NCBI GenBank assembly: GCA_009773635.1
Contig: WSYC01000012.1
Location: 20,325 to 84,324 of the forward strand
Length of the DNA stretch: 64,000 nt
Direction of reading: 5' to 3'
Origin: Beijerinckiaceae bacterium
GTDB lineage: Bacteria; Pseudomonadota; Alphaproteobacteria; Rhizobiales; Beijerinckiaceae
The notes under the pieces are model-generated. The model had not been told where the DNA came from. It did no database searches and was given only the letters and a program-made list of their open reading frames with translations. How positions within the stretch are numbered: the stretch's first letter is position 1; each line of letters begins with the position of its first letter. A program made the position numbers and the translations under genes. Shown piece after piece: positions 8,713-17,256 of this stretch.

Positions 8713-11700
8713 TTATTCGGCAGCGGTGCGCAGCGGCAAGTCGGGAGCATGCCAGCGCGCCAGAAGCTCGGCCTCACGCGCATCTGCCTCAGCAGCATTT
8801 TTCGCCCGCACATGGCCATAACCCCGGATTTTCTCCGGCAGTGAGGCAAGCTCCACCGCCGGCGCCAGCCGGGCCGGATCGAGTTCCGCCAGCAGCGTCT
8901 CAACGAGATCGCGATAGCGCCCGATGCGGGTGCGCTCGTCGCGGCGCTCGGCACTGCGGCCAAAGGGGTCGAACGGCGTGCCGCGCAGCCCCTTGAAGCG
9001 CTGGAGCAGGCCGAAAGCCTTCATCATCCATGGCCCGAAGGTCATCTTTTTCGGCTTGCCGGATGAAGGATCTACTTTCGCCATCAGCGGCGGCGCGAGA
9101 TGGAACGTGAGGCTGAGACCGTCGCCCTCGAAGGCATCGGCAAGCTGCTTCCTGAACGCCTGCCCGGTGTAGAGCCGCGCGACCTCGTATTCGTCCTTGT
9201 AGGCCATCAGCTTGAAGAGGTTTTTCGCGACAGCCTCGGTGAGCGCGGTCGAGCCCGGCGACACCTCGGCCTCGCGCGCCCGCACCTTCTCGACAAAATG
9301 CTTGTAGCGCCCGGCATAGGCCCGGTTCTGGTAGTCGGTGAGGAAAGTTTCGCGCCGCGCGATCGCCTCATCGAGCGTCTGCGACAGCGCATGCGTCGAG
9401 ACATGGTCCGCACCGCCGAGAATCTCGCGTGCCAGCTCCGGCGCCTGCGCGATCGCGCGGCCCCAGCGGAAGGCCTCGCGGTTCATCGCCACCGCCTCGC
9501 CGTTCATCTCGATGGCACGCTCCAGCGCATCCGCGTGCAGCGGCACGCCGCCCTTCTGGTAGGCATAGCCAAGAAGGAACATATTCGCGGCAATGGACTG
9601 CCCGAAGAGCGCGGTGGCGATTTTGGAGGCATCGAGAAACCACACCTTGTCCTTGCCGGCAGCAGCGGTAATGCCGCGCTTCAGACGCTCGGACGGTAGG
9701 GAATAGTCGGGGTTGCGGGTGAAATCACCCGGCAGCACTTCGGCGGTGTTGACGACAAAGGTCGTCGCTTCCGGTTTGACGGAGGCCAGAACCTTCTTCG
9801 AGCCGGACACGACGAGATCGCAGCCGAGGATGAGATCGGCCATGCCGGCGGAAACGCGGATCGCGTGGATATCCTCCGGGTGCTTGGCGAGGCGGATGTG
9901 CGAGTAGACCGCGCCGCCCTTCTGTGCGAGCCCGGCCATGTCGATCATGCCGCAGCCGCGCCCCTCAAGATGCGCCGCCATACCGAGAATTGCCCCGATG
10001 GTCACCACCCCTGTGCCGCCGACACCGGTGACGATCGCGGCCCAGGCGGCGTCATCGAGATCAGGAATCCGGGGTTCGACGAGCTTGGGCAGCGCCAGCG
10101 CCTTTGCCGAGCCCGCAATGCGACGCGGCTTGGCCCCGGAAACCGTGACAAACGACGGGCAGAACCCGTCAAGGCAGGAGAAATCCTTGTTGCAGCTCGA
10201 TTGGTCGATCTTCCGCTTGCGCCCGAATTCGGTATCGACCGCCTGAACGGACACGCAGTTCGAGGCCTTGCCGCAATCGCCGCAGCCCTCGCAGACAAGC
10301 TCGTTGATCAGAACGCGCTTGTCCGGGTCGGGGTAGAGCCCGCGCTTGCGGCGACGACGCTTTTCGGCCGCGCAGGTCTGGTCATAGATCATGACCGTGA
10401 CACCTTCGATGGCGGCGAGCTCGCGCTGCACCGGCATCAGCTCGGAGCGGTGATGGAAGGTGACGCCCGCCGGCCAGGTATATTCCGGGCCGTATTTATC
10501 CGGCTCGTCCGAAACAACCGCGATCCGCGCCACGCCTTCCGCCCGCACCTGCCGGGCGATCATATCCGGCGTGAGGTTGCCCTCGTGGTGCTGGCCGCCG
10601 GTCATCGCGACGGCATCGTTGAACAGGATCTTGTAGGTAATGTTGGTTTTCGCCGCCAAAGCCCAGCGCAGCGCAAGAATACCGGAGTGGTTGTAGGTGC
10701 CATCCCCGAGGTTCTGGAAGACGTGATCGCGCGTCGAGAACGGCGCTTCCCCGATCCAGTTGGCACCCTCGCCGCCCATCTGGGTGAAGCCCTCGGTGCC
10801 GCGGTCCATCCACTGCACCATGTAGTGGCAGCCGATGCCGGCGTAGGCGCGCGTGCCCTCCGGGATTTTCGTCGATGAGTTATGCGGGCAGCCGGAGCAG
10901 AAATACGGGATGCGGGTCGCGATATCCGAGACCTCGCCGAGATGCACCTGCGCCTGCCGGATCGGTTCCAGCTTCGCCGCAAGCTCCGCATCCGCGCCGC
11001 GCGCGAGCAGGCGTTCCGCGATCGCGATGGCGATATCGTTGGGGTCAAGCGCGCCCTTGACCGGGAAGAGCCACTCGCCCTTTTCATCCTTCTTGCCGAC
11101 GACAACGGGCTGGTGGGCGGAGCCGTAAAGCTCCTCGCGCACCTGCACCTCGATGAGGCTGCGCTTCTCCTCAATGACCATGCAGAGGTCGATATCCGCG
11201 ACGAAATCCTTGAGTCGCTCGGGGTCAACGGGCCAGGGCGAAGCCAGCTTGAGCAGTTTCAGCCCGAGCTTGTCCGCCCGTTTGGCATCGATGCCAAGCA
11301 TATCGAGCGCCTGCATGACATCGAGGTAGTTCTTGCCGACAGAGATGATGCCGATCCGGGGCTTCTTGCCGCCGGTGAAGGTCAGTTTATCGAGATTGTT
11401 GGCGCGGAAATACGCCAGCACCGCCGCCCGCTTGAATTCATGCAGGCGCGCTTCCTGCTCAAGAAAATTGTCGTTCGGGCGGATGTTGAGCCCGCCCGGC
11501 GGCATCATGAAATCATTCGGAATCTGGATCGAGACGCGATTCAGCCGGCCGTCAACCGAGGCGGTCGATTCCACGTTGTCCTTCACACCCTTGAGCGCCA
11601 CCCAGACGCCGGCATAGCGGCTGAGCGCGAAGGCATGGAGGCCGAAATCCAGCATCTCCTGCACCCCGGCGGGGTTGAGGATCGGGATCATCGTATCGAC

Positions 11701-12216
11701 GAAGTTGAACTCGGTCTGATGCGCGTTGGTGGAGCTTTCCGCCGTGTGATCATCGCCCGACAGACAGACGACGCCGCCGAATTTCGAGGAGCCCGCCATG
11801 TTCGCGTGGCGGAACACATCGCCGGTGCGGTCAACCCCCGGCCCCTTGCCATACCAGAGCGAGAAGACACCCTGAAACTTGCCTTCGCCGCGCATTTCGG
11901 CCTGCTGCGTGCCCCAGCACGCGGTCGCGGCAAGATCCTCGTTGAGGCCGGGCTGGAAGACGATCTCGTGTTGCTTGAGTTTCTTGCCGGCCTTGAACAT
12001 CTGCTGGTCGAGCCCGCCCAGCGGCGAGCCGCGATAGCCGGAGACAAAGCCTGCCGTCTTCAGTCCGGCCAGACGATCCCGCTCCTGCTGCATCAGCAGC
12101 AGGCGCACCACGGCCTGCGTGCCGGACAGGAATACCTGTTCCGCCGCAAGGTCGTACTTGTCGTCAAGCGTGACATCCTTGAGCGGCGAATGCTTCTGGG
12201 AATTCTGCTTGCCCAT
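8713..12216 (-). CDS. Fused indolepyruvate ferredoxin oxidoreductase family protein (alpha/beta fusion)
   Basis: Predicted to decarboxylate aryl-pyruvates such as indolepyruvate or phenylpyruvate oxidatively to aryl-acetyl-CoA with ferredoxin reduction. The product is about 1167 residues. The N-terminal half contains the TPP-enzyme regions (CSGCPHNSSTK and GIGCHYMVQWMD are family hallmarks). A Cys cluster CEGCGDCGKASNC follows, and then a gamma-type domain starts at VTGVGGTGVVTIGAILG. ATG 12216 was chosen over an upstream ATG because GGGGAGAG precedes it at good spacing. The fusion architecture is common in alpha- and betaproteobacteria. Linkage to a CoA ligase, a Liv-type importer and a Crp regulator suggests aryl or keto acid catabolism, with the exact substrate undetermined. 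Confidence 0.92.
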   Translation of the reverse strand: MGKQNSQKHSPLKDVTLDDKYDLAAEQVFLSGTQAVVRLLLMQQERDRLAGLKTAGFVSGYRGSPLGGLDQQMFKAGKKLKQHEIVFQPGLNEDLAATACWGTQQAEMRGEGKFQGVFSLWYGKGPGVDRTGDVFRHANMAGSSKFGGVVCLSGDDHTAESSTNAHQTEFNFVDTMIPILNPAGVQEMLDFGLHAFALSRYAGVWVALKGVKDNVESTASVDGRLNRVSIQIPNDFMMPPGGLNIRPNDNFLEQEARLHEFKRAAVLAYFRANNLDKLTFTGGKKPRIGIISVGKNYLDVMQALDMLGIDAKRADKLGLKLLKLASPWPVDPERLKDFVADIDLCMVIEEKRSLIEVQVREELYGSAHQPVVVGKKDEKGEWLFPVKGALDPNDIAIAIAERLLARGADAELAAKLEPIRQAQVHLGEVSDIATRIPYFCSGCPHNSSTKIPEGTRAYAGIGCHYMVQWMDRGTEGFTQMGGEGANWIGEAPFSTRDHVFQNLGDGTYNHSGILALRWALAAKTNITYKILFNDAVAMTGGQHHEGNLTPDMIARQVRAEGVARIAVVSDEPDKYGPEYTWPAGVTFHHRSELMPVQRELAAIEGVTVMIYDQTCAAEKRRRRKRGLYPDPDKRVLINELVCEGCGDCGKASNCVSVQAVDTEFGRKRKIDQSSCNKDFSCLDGFCPSFVTVSGAKPRRIAGSAKALALPKLVEPRIPDLDDAAWAAIVTGVGGTGVVTIGAILGMAAHLEGRGCGMIDMAGLAQKGGAVYSHIRLAKHPEDIHAIRVSAGMADLILGCDLVVSGSKKVLASVKPEATTFVVNTAEVLPGDFTRNPDYSLPSERLKRGITAAAGKDKVWFLDASKIATALFGQSIAANMFLLGYAYQKGGVPLHADALERAIEMNGEAVAMNREAFRWGRAIAQAPELAREILGGADHVSTHALSQTLDEAIARRETFLTDYQNRAYAGRYKHFVEKVRAREAEVSPGSTALTEAVAKNLFKLMAYKDEYEVARLYTGQAFRKQLADAFEGDGLSLTFHLAPPLMAKVDPSSGKPKKMTFGPWMMKAFGLLQRFKGLRGTPFDPFGRSAERRDERTRIGRYRDLVETLLAELDPARLAPAVELASLPEKIRGYGHVRAKNAAEADAREAELLARWHAPDLPLRTAAE

Positions 12217-12361
12217 CGATCTCTCCCCGGTTGAACAGCGCATCCCGACATCGGTTTGTTCCGGTATTCTGCGCGCTTCTCGGTCTTGAGTATACGTCAG
12301 CATTGCTGACATTTATAGCCGGATGAATCATCGATATCACGCAATAAAATGTCGCGATTTG

Positions 12362-12378
12362 TGCAAATGCCGTTTGCA
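12362..12378. promoter_or_regulatory. Inverted repeat TGCAAA-N5-TTTGCA in the iorAB/zevA divergent region
   Basis: Perfect 6-bp arms around TGCCG, midway between the two divergent genes (258-base gap). Its position suits an operator. It does not resemble a Zur box (no TGTTA/TAACA arms), and I recognise no specific regulator. Confidence 0.35.
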
Positions 12379-12474
12379 TCTGCCTTGGTGATGCCACGGA
12401 TTGCGCCTAACGGAATTTTCCGGTCAACTGACGATCACGCCCGGCCTCGAAGGCTATCAGGAAACGCTGCACGC

Positions 12475-13125
12475 ATGGCCTACTTTCGCTCCCTTATTAC
12501 AGGTTCGGCCACAGCCTTCGCATTGGCGGCGAGCAGCATCGCATCGCTGGCACATCCGCATGTGATGGTCACGGTCAAATCGGTGATGATGCTCGACGAT
12601 ACCGGCGAGATCAGCGCCATCCGCCACGCCTGGACCTTCGATGAAGCCTTTTCCGCCTTCTCGACCAGCGGGCTTGATACCAACAAGGACGGCAAGCTCG
12701 ACCGCGATGAACTCGCCAGCCTCGCGCAGGTGAACGTCGAATCGCTGCATGAATACGCATTTTTCACCTACGTCCGGAAGGGCAAGGCCACGTCCGAGTT
12801 CGGCGCGGTGAAGGACTATTTCCTCAGCCATGATGGCAAGGCGCTGACGCTGCATTTCACGCTGCCGGTCGAGAAGCAGAAACTCGCGATCAAGGACGTG
12901 AAGCTGGAAGTCTATGACCCCAGCTATTTCGTCGCCTTCGATTTCGCCAAGGAGGTCCCGGTGACGGTTGAGGGCGGCAAGCTCGCATGCACGGCGCGGG
13001 TTTCAACACCGAATACCGCCGTCACCAGCCGTCTGTCACAGATGAGCGAGAATTTCTTCCAGTCGCTGAATTCCACCGGCGGCAACGCTGATTGGGCCGC
13101 CCCGGTCCGGTTCGACTGCAAATGA
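12475..13125 (+). CDS. zevA: DUF1007 periplasmic protein, ZevA-like
   Basis: Periplasmic partner of the NicO-family permease encoded immediately downstream. The ZevAB pair was described as a zinc transporter in Haemophilus influenzae (established knowledge). The 216-residue product has a signal peptide ending at about SLAHPH, and the mature N-terminus HPHVMV is the family hallmark. An EF-hand-like loop DTNKDGKLDRDEL lies at about 68-80, followed by beta-rich sequence. I chose ATG 12475 because it gives a clean signal peptide; AGGAAA lies about 13 bases upstream. The stop overlaps the zevB start (ATGA). The position just before the znu locus supports a zinc role. Confidence 0.85.
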   Translation: MAYFRSLITGSATAFALAASSIASLAHPHVMVTVKSVMMLDDTGEISAIRHAWTFDEAFSAFSTSGLDTNKDGKLDRDELASLAQVNVESLHEYAFFTYVRKGKATSEFGAVKDYFLSHDGKALTLHFTLPVEKQKLAIKDVKLEVYDPSYFVAFDFAKEVPVTVEGGKLACTARVSTPNTAVTSRLSQMSENFFQSLNSTGGNADWAAPVRFDCK

Positions 13126-14060
13126 AGATGCGGAATTCGGCGCTCCGCGCCAGCCTCGTGACGCTTCTGATCACCGGAGTGCCGGTGCTCGCGCTCGCGC
13201 AGGCAAACCCGTTCGGTACCCGAGTCCCCGGCGGGTCAGCTCCGGTGCCGGTGAGCGGCATCACCGGCTGGTTGCTCCAGCAGCAGGCGGCATTCCACAA
13301 GGCGCTGACGGCGGCGATCAGCGCGGTTGAAACCAGCCCTTCGGCGCTCTGGGGGCTTGTCGGGCTCGCCTTTGCCTATGGCGCGCTGCATGCCGTCGGC
13401 CCCGGCCACGGCAAGGCGGTGATCGCGAGCTATCTCGTTGCGAACGAACGCGCGCTCAAGCGCGGCATCGGCCTCGCTTTCGGCGCGGCGCTGGTGCAGG
13501 CGTTGATCGCGATCGGCGTTGTCGGCATCGTCGCCGGCCTGATGAGCGGCACGGCGGCGATGATGAACCGCACGGTTGAGCTTGTCGAGCAGGGCGGCTT
13601 CCTGATCATCGTGGCGATGGGGCTCTGGATCGCCTTCCGCAAGGCGCGGGCGCTGTTTTCGCCAGCCAGCGCGGCCAGTTGCGAACCTGATTGCGGACAC
13701 GACCACGGCGGTGACCCCGCGATGCTGGCGCGCGCCTCGACGCGTGAGCTTGTCCTCACCGCCATCGGCGCGGGCATCCGGCCGTGTTCGGGTGCGATCA
13801 TCCTGCTCGTTTTCGCGCTGACGAAAGGCCTGTTTCTTGCTGGCGCACTCTCGGTCGGCGCGATGGCCGTGGGTACCGCGATCGGCACCAGCGCATTTGC
13901 GTTCATCGCCGTCAAAGCGAAGGTGATCGCGCTCAACATGATTTCCGGCGGCACCGGCGTGCTGCGCCGGCTCGGGCTCGTCATCGAACTCTTGGCCGGG
14001 CTGCTGCTGGCCGCGCTTGGTGTGGCGCTGCTGCTCGGCGCGATGAGCGCCGGAAGCTGA
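13122..14060 (+). CDS. zevB: NicO/RcnA-type metal permease, ZevB-like
   Basis: Inner-membrane transporter of the nickel/cobalt-transporter (NicO) family, 312 residues with six or more membrane segments. Hallmarks are HAVGPGHGKAVIASYL (family motif H-x-x-GPGHGK) and GIRPCSGAIILLVFAL. A short Cys/His loop CEPDCGHDHGGD lies between membrane segments and may bind metal. The N-terminus looks like a signal sequence followed by a periplasmic segment. It overlaps zevA by four bases (ATGA), so the two are translationally coupled. Family members transport Ni, Co or Zn; the neighbouring Zur-controlled znu operon favours zinc. Confidence 0.85.
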   Translation: MKMRNSALRASLVTLLITGVPVLALAQANPFGTRVPGGSAPVPVSGITGWLLQQQAAFHKALTAAISAVETSPSALWGLVGLAFAYGALHAVGPGHGKAVIASYLVANERALKRGIGLAFGAALVQALIAIGVVGIVAGLMSGTAAMMNRTVELVEQGGFLIIVAMGLWIAFRKARALFSPASAASCEPDCGHDHGGDPAMLARASTRELVLTAIGAGIRPCSGAIILLVFALTKGLFLAGALSVGAMAVGTAIGTSAFAFIAVKAKVIALNMISGGTGVLRRLGLVIELLAGLLLAALGVALLLGAMSAGS

Positions 14061-14069
14061 CGCGCGCCT

Positions 14070-14100
14070 TTTCAAGCGAAGTGCTCCGCGGTTCGCGTGA
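14070..14100. repeat. Degenerate type A palindromic repeat
   Basis: AAGCGAAGTG followed by CGGTTCGCGTGA matches the core of the 44-bp type A repeat, but the right terminal arm is missing. It lies in the 85-base space between the convergent zevB and ggt genes. Confidence 0.45.
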
Positions 14101-14145
14101 CCCGCAGGGCCGCGAGAGCGAATAAAATGCGTCAAAGAACAAGCT

Positions 14146-15741
14146 CTACAACCCCAGCGCGCCACCATCGGACCGCGGATCATGCACGGCCTCGACGCCG
14201 CCCTTCGGCTTGAGCATCAGCATGCCGGCATGGCCGAACATATCGGCGTAGGGCTTGTCGATCATCTCGATCTGATGCCCTGCGCGATCAAGCTTCTCGA
14301 TGAGATGGCCATCAAAACGGTTTTCGAGCTTCAACGTCGCACTCGGCTTGCCCCAGGTCTTGCCGAAGAGGAAGCGCGGCTGGTCAATCGCCTTGCCGAG
14401 ACTCTGACCGTAGCGGATTGCCCGGAAGAAGATCTGCGCCTGAAACTGCGGCTGGCCATCACCGCCCATCGCGCCATAGGACATCACCCGCCCGTCATCG
14501 AACACCGCAAGCGGCGTGTTGAGTGTATGGAACGGCCTGCGCCCCGGTTGGAGCGGATTGAGCGCCTTGGGATCAAGCGAGAACGCCAGCCCGCGGTTCT
14601 GCCAGAGAATGCCGGTCTGAGGCAGCACGACGCCGGAGCCGTATTCCCAGTAGATCGACTGGATGAAGGAAATCGCGAGGCCCGATTTATCCACCGCCCC
14701 CATCCAGATCGTGTCGCCATCGGCGCTGGCAAAGGGCCATGCTGCCGCGCGGTCCATGCGGATCGCCGCCGCCTCGCGGGCAAAACGCGCCTCGGTGAGA
14801 TAATCCGCAGGATCAACCGCCATCTGGTCGAAATCGGTGACCACGCGATCGCGGATCGCGTAGGCGCGCTTCGACGCCTCGATCAACCCGTGGATATGCT
14901 CGAAACTCTCGGCCTTCGGTGCGTCGAGCCGGGAGAACACGCCGTGCAGGATGAGCGACGCCAGTCCTTGCGTCGGCGGCGGATTGTTGTAGAGCGTCGC
15001 GCCGGGAATGCGCGTCGCGAGCGGCTCGCGCCAGCGCGCCGCGTAGGTGCGTAAGTCATCCCGCGTTACCGGCGAGCCGACCCGCTCGAGATCAGCCGCA
15101 ATTTCGCGGGCGATGTCTCCGCGATAGAAATCGGCGAGACCGGCGCGCGCCAGTTGGTGGAACACCGCCGCGAGCTTGGGTTGCTTGCGAATCGAGCCCG
15201 CCTTGGGCTGATCACCATTCTCCCCCATGAAGTGCGCGGCAAAACCGGGCACGCCGAGGATTTCCGCGCGCTCCTTAATTGAATATCGTCCCTCGCTCTG
15301 ACTGATCGGCGCCCCTTCCGTCGCATGGGTTTCCGCGCGCTTGAGCAATTCCCTGAGCGGCATTTTTCCGCCAAGCGATTTTGACAGCTCCAGCGCCTCG
15401 ATCCAGCCGCCGATCGCGCCGGCAACGGTCAGCGCGGCATCGGGCCCGCGCACCGGGATCGCATCATAGCCCTTGTCGCGATAGCGGCTGATGGTCGCCT
15501 TTGCGCCGGCAAAACCGCAGGCCTCGATGGAGCGCACCTTGCCATCGGGCGTGCGGATGACCCAGAATCCATCACCACCAATGGCGTTCATATGCGGATA
15601 AACCACCGCAATGACGCTGGCCATGGCGATCATCGCCTCGATCGCATTGCCGCCTTCGACCAGAATCTCGCGCCCTGCCTCGGCAGCGAGGGCGTGCGGG
15701 GCCACGACAGCAACATGGCCAAAGGACGGCGTTTCGGTCAT
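14146..15741 (-). CDS. ggt: Gamma-glutamyltransferase family protein (cytoplasmic, YwrD-like)
   Basis: Member of the Ntn-hydrolase gamma-glutamyltransferase family, which hydrolyses or transfers gamma-glutamyl groups after autocleavage before a conserved Thr. The 531-residue product has N-terminal landmarks GNAIEAMIA and GGDGFWVI. The probable nucleophile is Thr344 in DGDTIWMGAVD, and GAMGGDGQPQFQ is present in the small subunit. No signal peptide is visible, so it is probably cytoplasmic, unlike E. coli Ggt. The start ATG has AGAGAG immediately upstream. It lies alone between zinc-locus genes on the opposite strand. Related enzymes include cephalosporin acylases and hydantoinase-associated amidases, so the substrate is uncertain. 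Confidence 0.88.
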   Translation of the reverse strand: MTETPSFGHVAVVAPHALAAEAGREILVEGGNAIEAMIAMASVIAVVYPHMNAIGGDGFWVIRTPDGKVRSIEACGFAGAKATISRYRDKGYDAIPVRGPDAALTVAGAIGGWIEALELSKSLGGKMPLRELLKRAETHATEGAPISQSEGRYSIKERAEILGVPGFAAHFMGENGDQPKAGSIRKQPKLAAVFHQLARAGLADFYRGDIAREIAADLERVGSPVTRDDLRTYAARWREPLATRIPGATLYNNPPPTQGLASLILHGVFSRLDAPKAESFEHIHGLIEASKRAYAIRDRVVTDFDQMAVDPADYLTEARFAREAAAIRMDRAAAWPFASADGDTIWMGAVDKSGLAISFIQSIYWEYGSGVVLPQTGILWQNRGLAFSLDPKALNPLQPGRRPFHTLNTPLAVFDDGRVMSYGAMGGDGQPQFQAQIFFRAIRYGQSLGKAIDQPRFLFGKTWGKPSATLKLENRFDGHLIEKLDRAGHQIEMIDKPYADMFGHAGMLMLKPKGGVEAVHDPRSDGGALGL

Positions 15742-15882
15742 TTCTCTCTCGGCAAGGCTTGGTTGAAACGGGAATCGCGGATTGCGCGGGCGGTAAAAAC
15801 GATATAGCGGTTTTGCGAACTGTGAAACGACTTGTGATCAGGGCCGCAGGCGCACCCGCCGTCGCCCGAGAAGGCATCGACC

Positions 15883-16116
15883 ATGGCTGAAAAGCGCCTG
15901 AACCGCCAGAATGCTCTCACCGTGATCTGCGCCGCGATTCTTGTCGGCACGGAGATCATCGCAGCAGCGCTCGCACTCGGCTGGGCTGTCGGCGGCCTCA
16001 CCGGCTGGGGCCAGGAATTCACCTGGGGTCTGGTCGCGCTCTGCCTGCTCGCCGGCATCTACCTCACCTACCGCTTCGTGCGTGGCGCGGCGAAGGTCGA
16101 ACCGCTCTTCGATTGA
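15883..16116 (+). CDS. Small hypothetical membrane protein (77 aa)
   Basis: A 77-residue product with two hydrophobic segments (about 14-36 and 45-64) and a short charged N-terminus. AGAAGG lies about eight bases upstream of the ATG. I recognise no family. It lies about 120 bases upstream of the Zur-box promoter and on the same strand, but the Zur-controlled promoter starts after it, so it need not be part of that operon. Confidence 0.65.
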   Translation: MAEKRLNRQNALTVICAAILVGTEIIAAALALGWAVGGLTGWGQEFTWGLVALCLLAGIYLTYRFVRGAAKVEPLFD

Positions 16117-16201
16117 CGACCACCGGTTTGCTACACTGATCGGGCGCGTCTGCTGGCCAAGAGAGCTTGCCCGCAGAAAACCTTCTTGCCAGCAGGAAGC
16201 C

Positions 16202-16230
16202 TTGCCAACCCGATAATGTTACTTTATAAC
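16202..16230 (+). promoter_or_regulatory. Promoter of the znu operon, apparently leaderless
   Basis: TTGCCA (16202-16207), a 17-base spacer and TATAAC (16225-16230) form a good sigma-70-type promoter. Transcription would start seven or eight bases later, at or next to the ATG at 16238. The first mRNA would therefore have essentially no 5' leader. Confidence 0.6.
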
Positions 16231-16233
16231 ATT
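16215..16233. promoter_or_regulatory. Zur box
   Basis: The 19-bp perfect palindrome AATGTTA-CTTTA-TAACATT matches the known Zur operator pattern (TGTTA...TAACA arms) closely. It covers the -10 element, so zinc-loaded Zur would block RNA polymerase. It lies four bases upstream of the His-rich gene that opens the znu operon. Confidence 0.85.
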
Positions 16234-16237
16234 TTCG

Positions 16238-16528
16238 ATGATCGCCACTCCCAAAACAATCACTCTGGTTCCCGAACCGGCGCATGCCGGCGAGCACGAG
16301 AACCATGACCACGGACACCATGACCATGCAGATCATGCGCATGATCATGATCACGGCGATCCCGATCATGCCCACCATTCCCATGATGTCGCGGGTAAGA
16401 ACCGCCGGTCGCGCACGATACCGAGTCTGTCGCTGATCGGCCTTTCCGCGTTCCAGCGGCTGGTGCTGGCCCTGCCGGCGATCGGCCTGCTCTGGCTGTT
16501 GACGCTCTGGGCGATGCACAATGGCTGA
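16238..16528 (+). CDS. His-rich small membrane protein, first gene of the znu operon
   Basis: A 96-residue protein with 15 His between residues 16 and 49 in HD/HAH-type repeats. A basic stretch (KNRRSR) follows, then one membrane segment near the C-terminus (about 73-93). The topology suggests a metal-binding tail anchored in the inner membrane. Its ATG coincides with the predicted transcription start and no Shine-Dalgarno can fit, because the Zur box ends four bases before it. Its 3' end overlaps znuC by eight bases, so it is coupled to the ATPase gene. I do not recognise a named family. A role in buffering zinc or handing it to the ZnuB side is inference. Confidence 0.75.
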   Translation: MIATPKTITLVPEPAHAGEHENHDHGHHDHADHAHDHDHGDPDHAHHSHDVAGKNRRSRTIPSLSLIGLSAFQRLVLALPAIGLLWLLTLWAMHNG

Positions 16529-17255
16529 CATCGCGCTCGAATTCCGCGATCTGACCCTTGGCTATGACCGTCATCCGGCGGTGCATCACCTTACGGGAAC
16601 GGTGATGCGTGGCGATCTTCTTGCGATTGTCGGGCCTAATGGCGGCGGCAAATCCACGCTGCTGAAGTGCCTTGCCGGGCGGCTCGCACCCCTGAGCGGC
16701 AGCGTGGTCAACCACCTTTCCGGCCTCGCCTACATGCCGCAGATCGGCGATCTCAACCGGGATTTCCCGGTATCCGTTTTCGATCTCGCTCTGACGGGCC
16801 TGTGCGGGAAGCGCGGCATGTTCGGTCGCATTTCCCGCGGCGAGCAGGCCCGCGCGCAGGAGGCGCTGGCCGCTGTCGGCTTGACCGGCTTCGAGAACCG
16901 CTCGATCCGCACGCTGTCCGGCGGACAATTGCAGCGCCTGCTCTTCGCCCGGCTGATGTTGCAGGATTCCGAACTGATCCTGCTCGACGAACCCTTCACG
17001 GCCATCGATTCGCGCACCATCGACGATCTCCTCGTGATCATGCACCGGTGGCACGCCGAAGGCCGGACCGTGCTCGCGGTGCTGCATGACCTTGAACTCG
17101 TCAAGGCACATTTCCCGAAAACACTGCTTCTGGCGCGCGATCCGCTCGGCCTTGGCCCGACCACAACCGTGCTGACCGACGCGCGCCTCGACACCGCCCG
17201 GGCGATGGCCGAAGCCTTCGACCGCGACGCCTCCGAATGCCACAGGGCGGCCTGA
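16521..17255 (+). CDS. znuC: Zinc ABC transporter ATP-binding protein ZnuC
   Basis: ATPase of the high-affinity zinc importer, 244 residues. Walker A is GPNGGGKST (38-46), the signature LSGGQ (132-136) and Walker B ILLDEP (153-158), and VLHDLELV carries the H-loop. The segment YMPQIGDLNRDFPV is typical of metal-type ABC ATPases. It overlaps the upstream His-rich gene and is separated from znuB by one base. Confidence 0.92.
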   Translation: MADIALEFRDLTLGYDRHPAVHHLTGTVMRGDLLAIVGPNGGGKSTLLKCLAGRLAPLSGSVVNHLSGLAYMPQIGDLNRDFPVSVFDLALTGLCGKRGMFGRISRGEQARAQEALAAVGLTGFENRSIRTLSGGQLQRLLFARLMLQDSELILLDEPFTAIDSRTIDDLLVIMHRWHAEGRTVLAVLHDLELVKAHFPKTLLLARDPLGLGPTTTVLTDARLDTARAMAEAFDRDASECHRAA

Positions 17256-17256
17256 C

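Noticed and set aside
14061-14145. Rho-independent terminator between zevB and ggt
   Set aside because: The sequence matches a degenerate type A repeat and shows no stem directly followed by a T-run on either strand.
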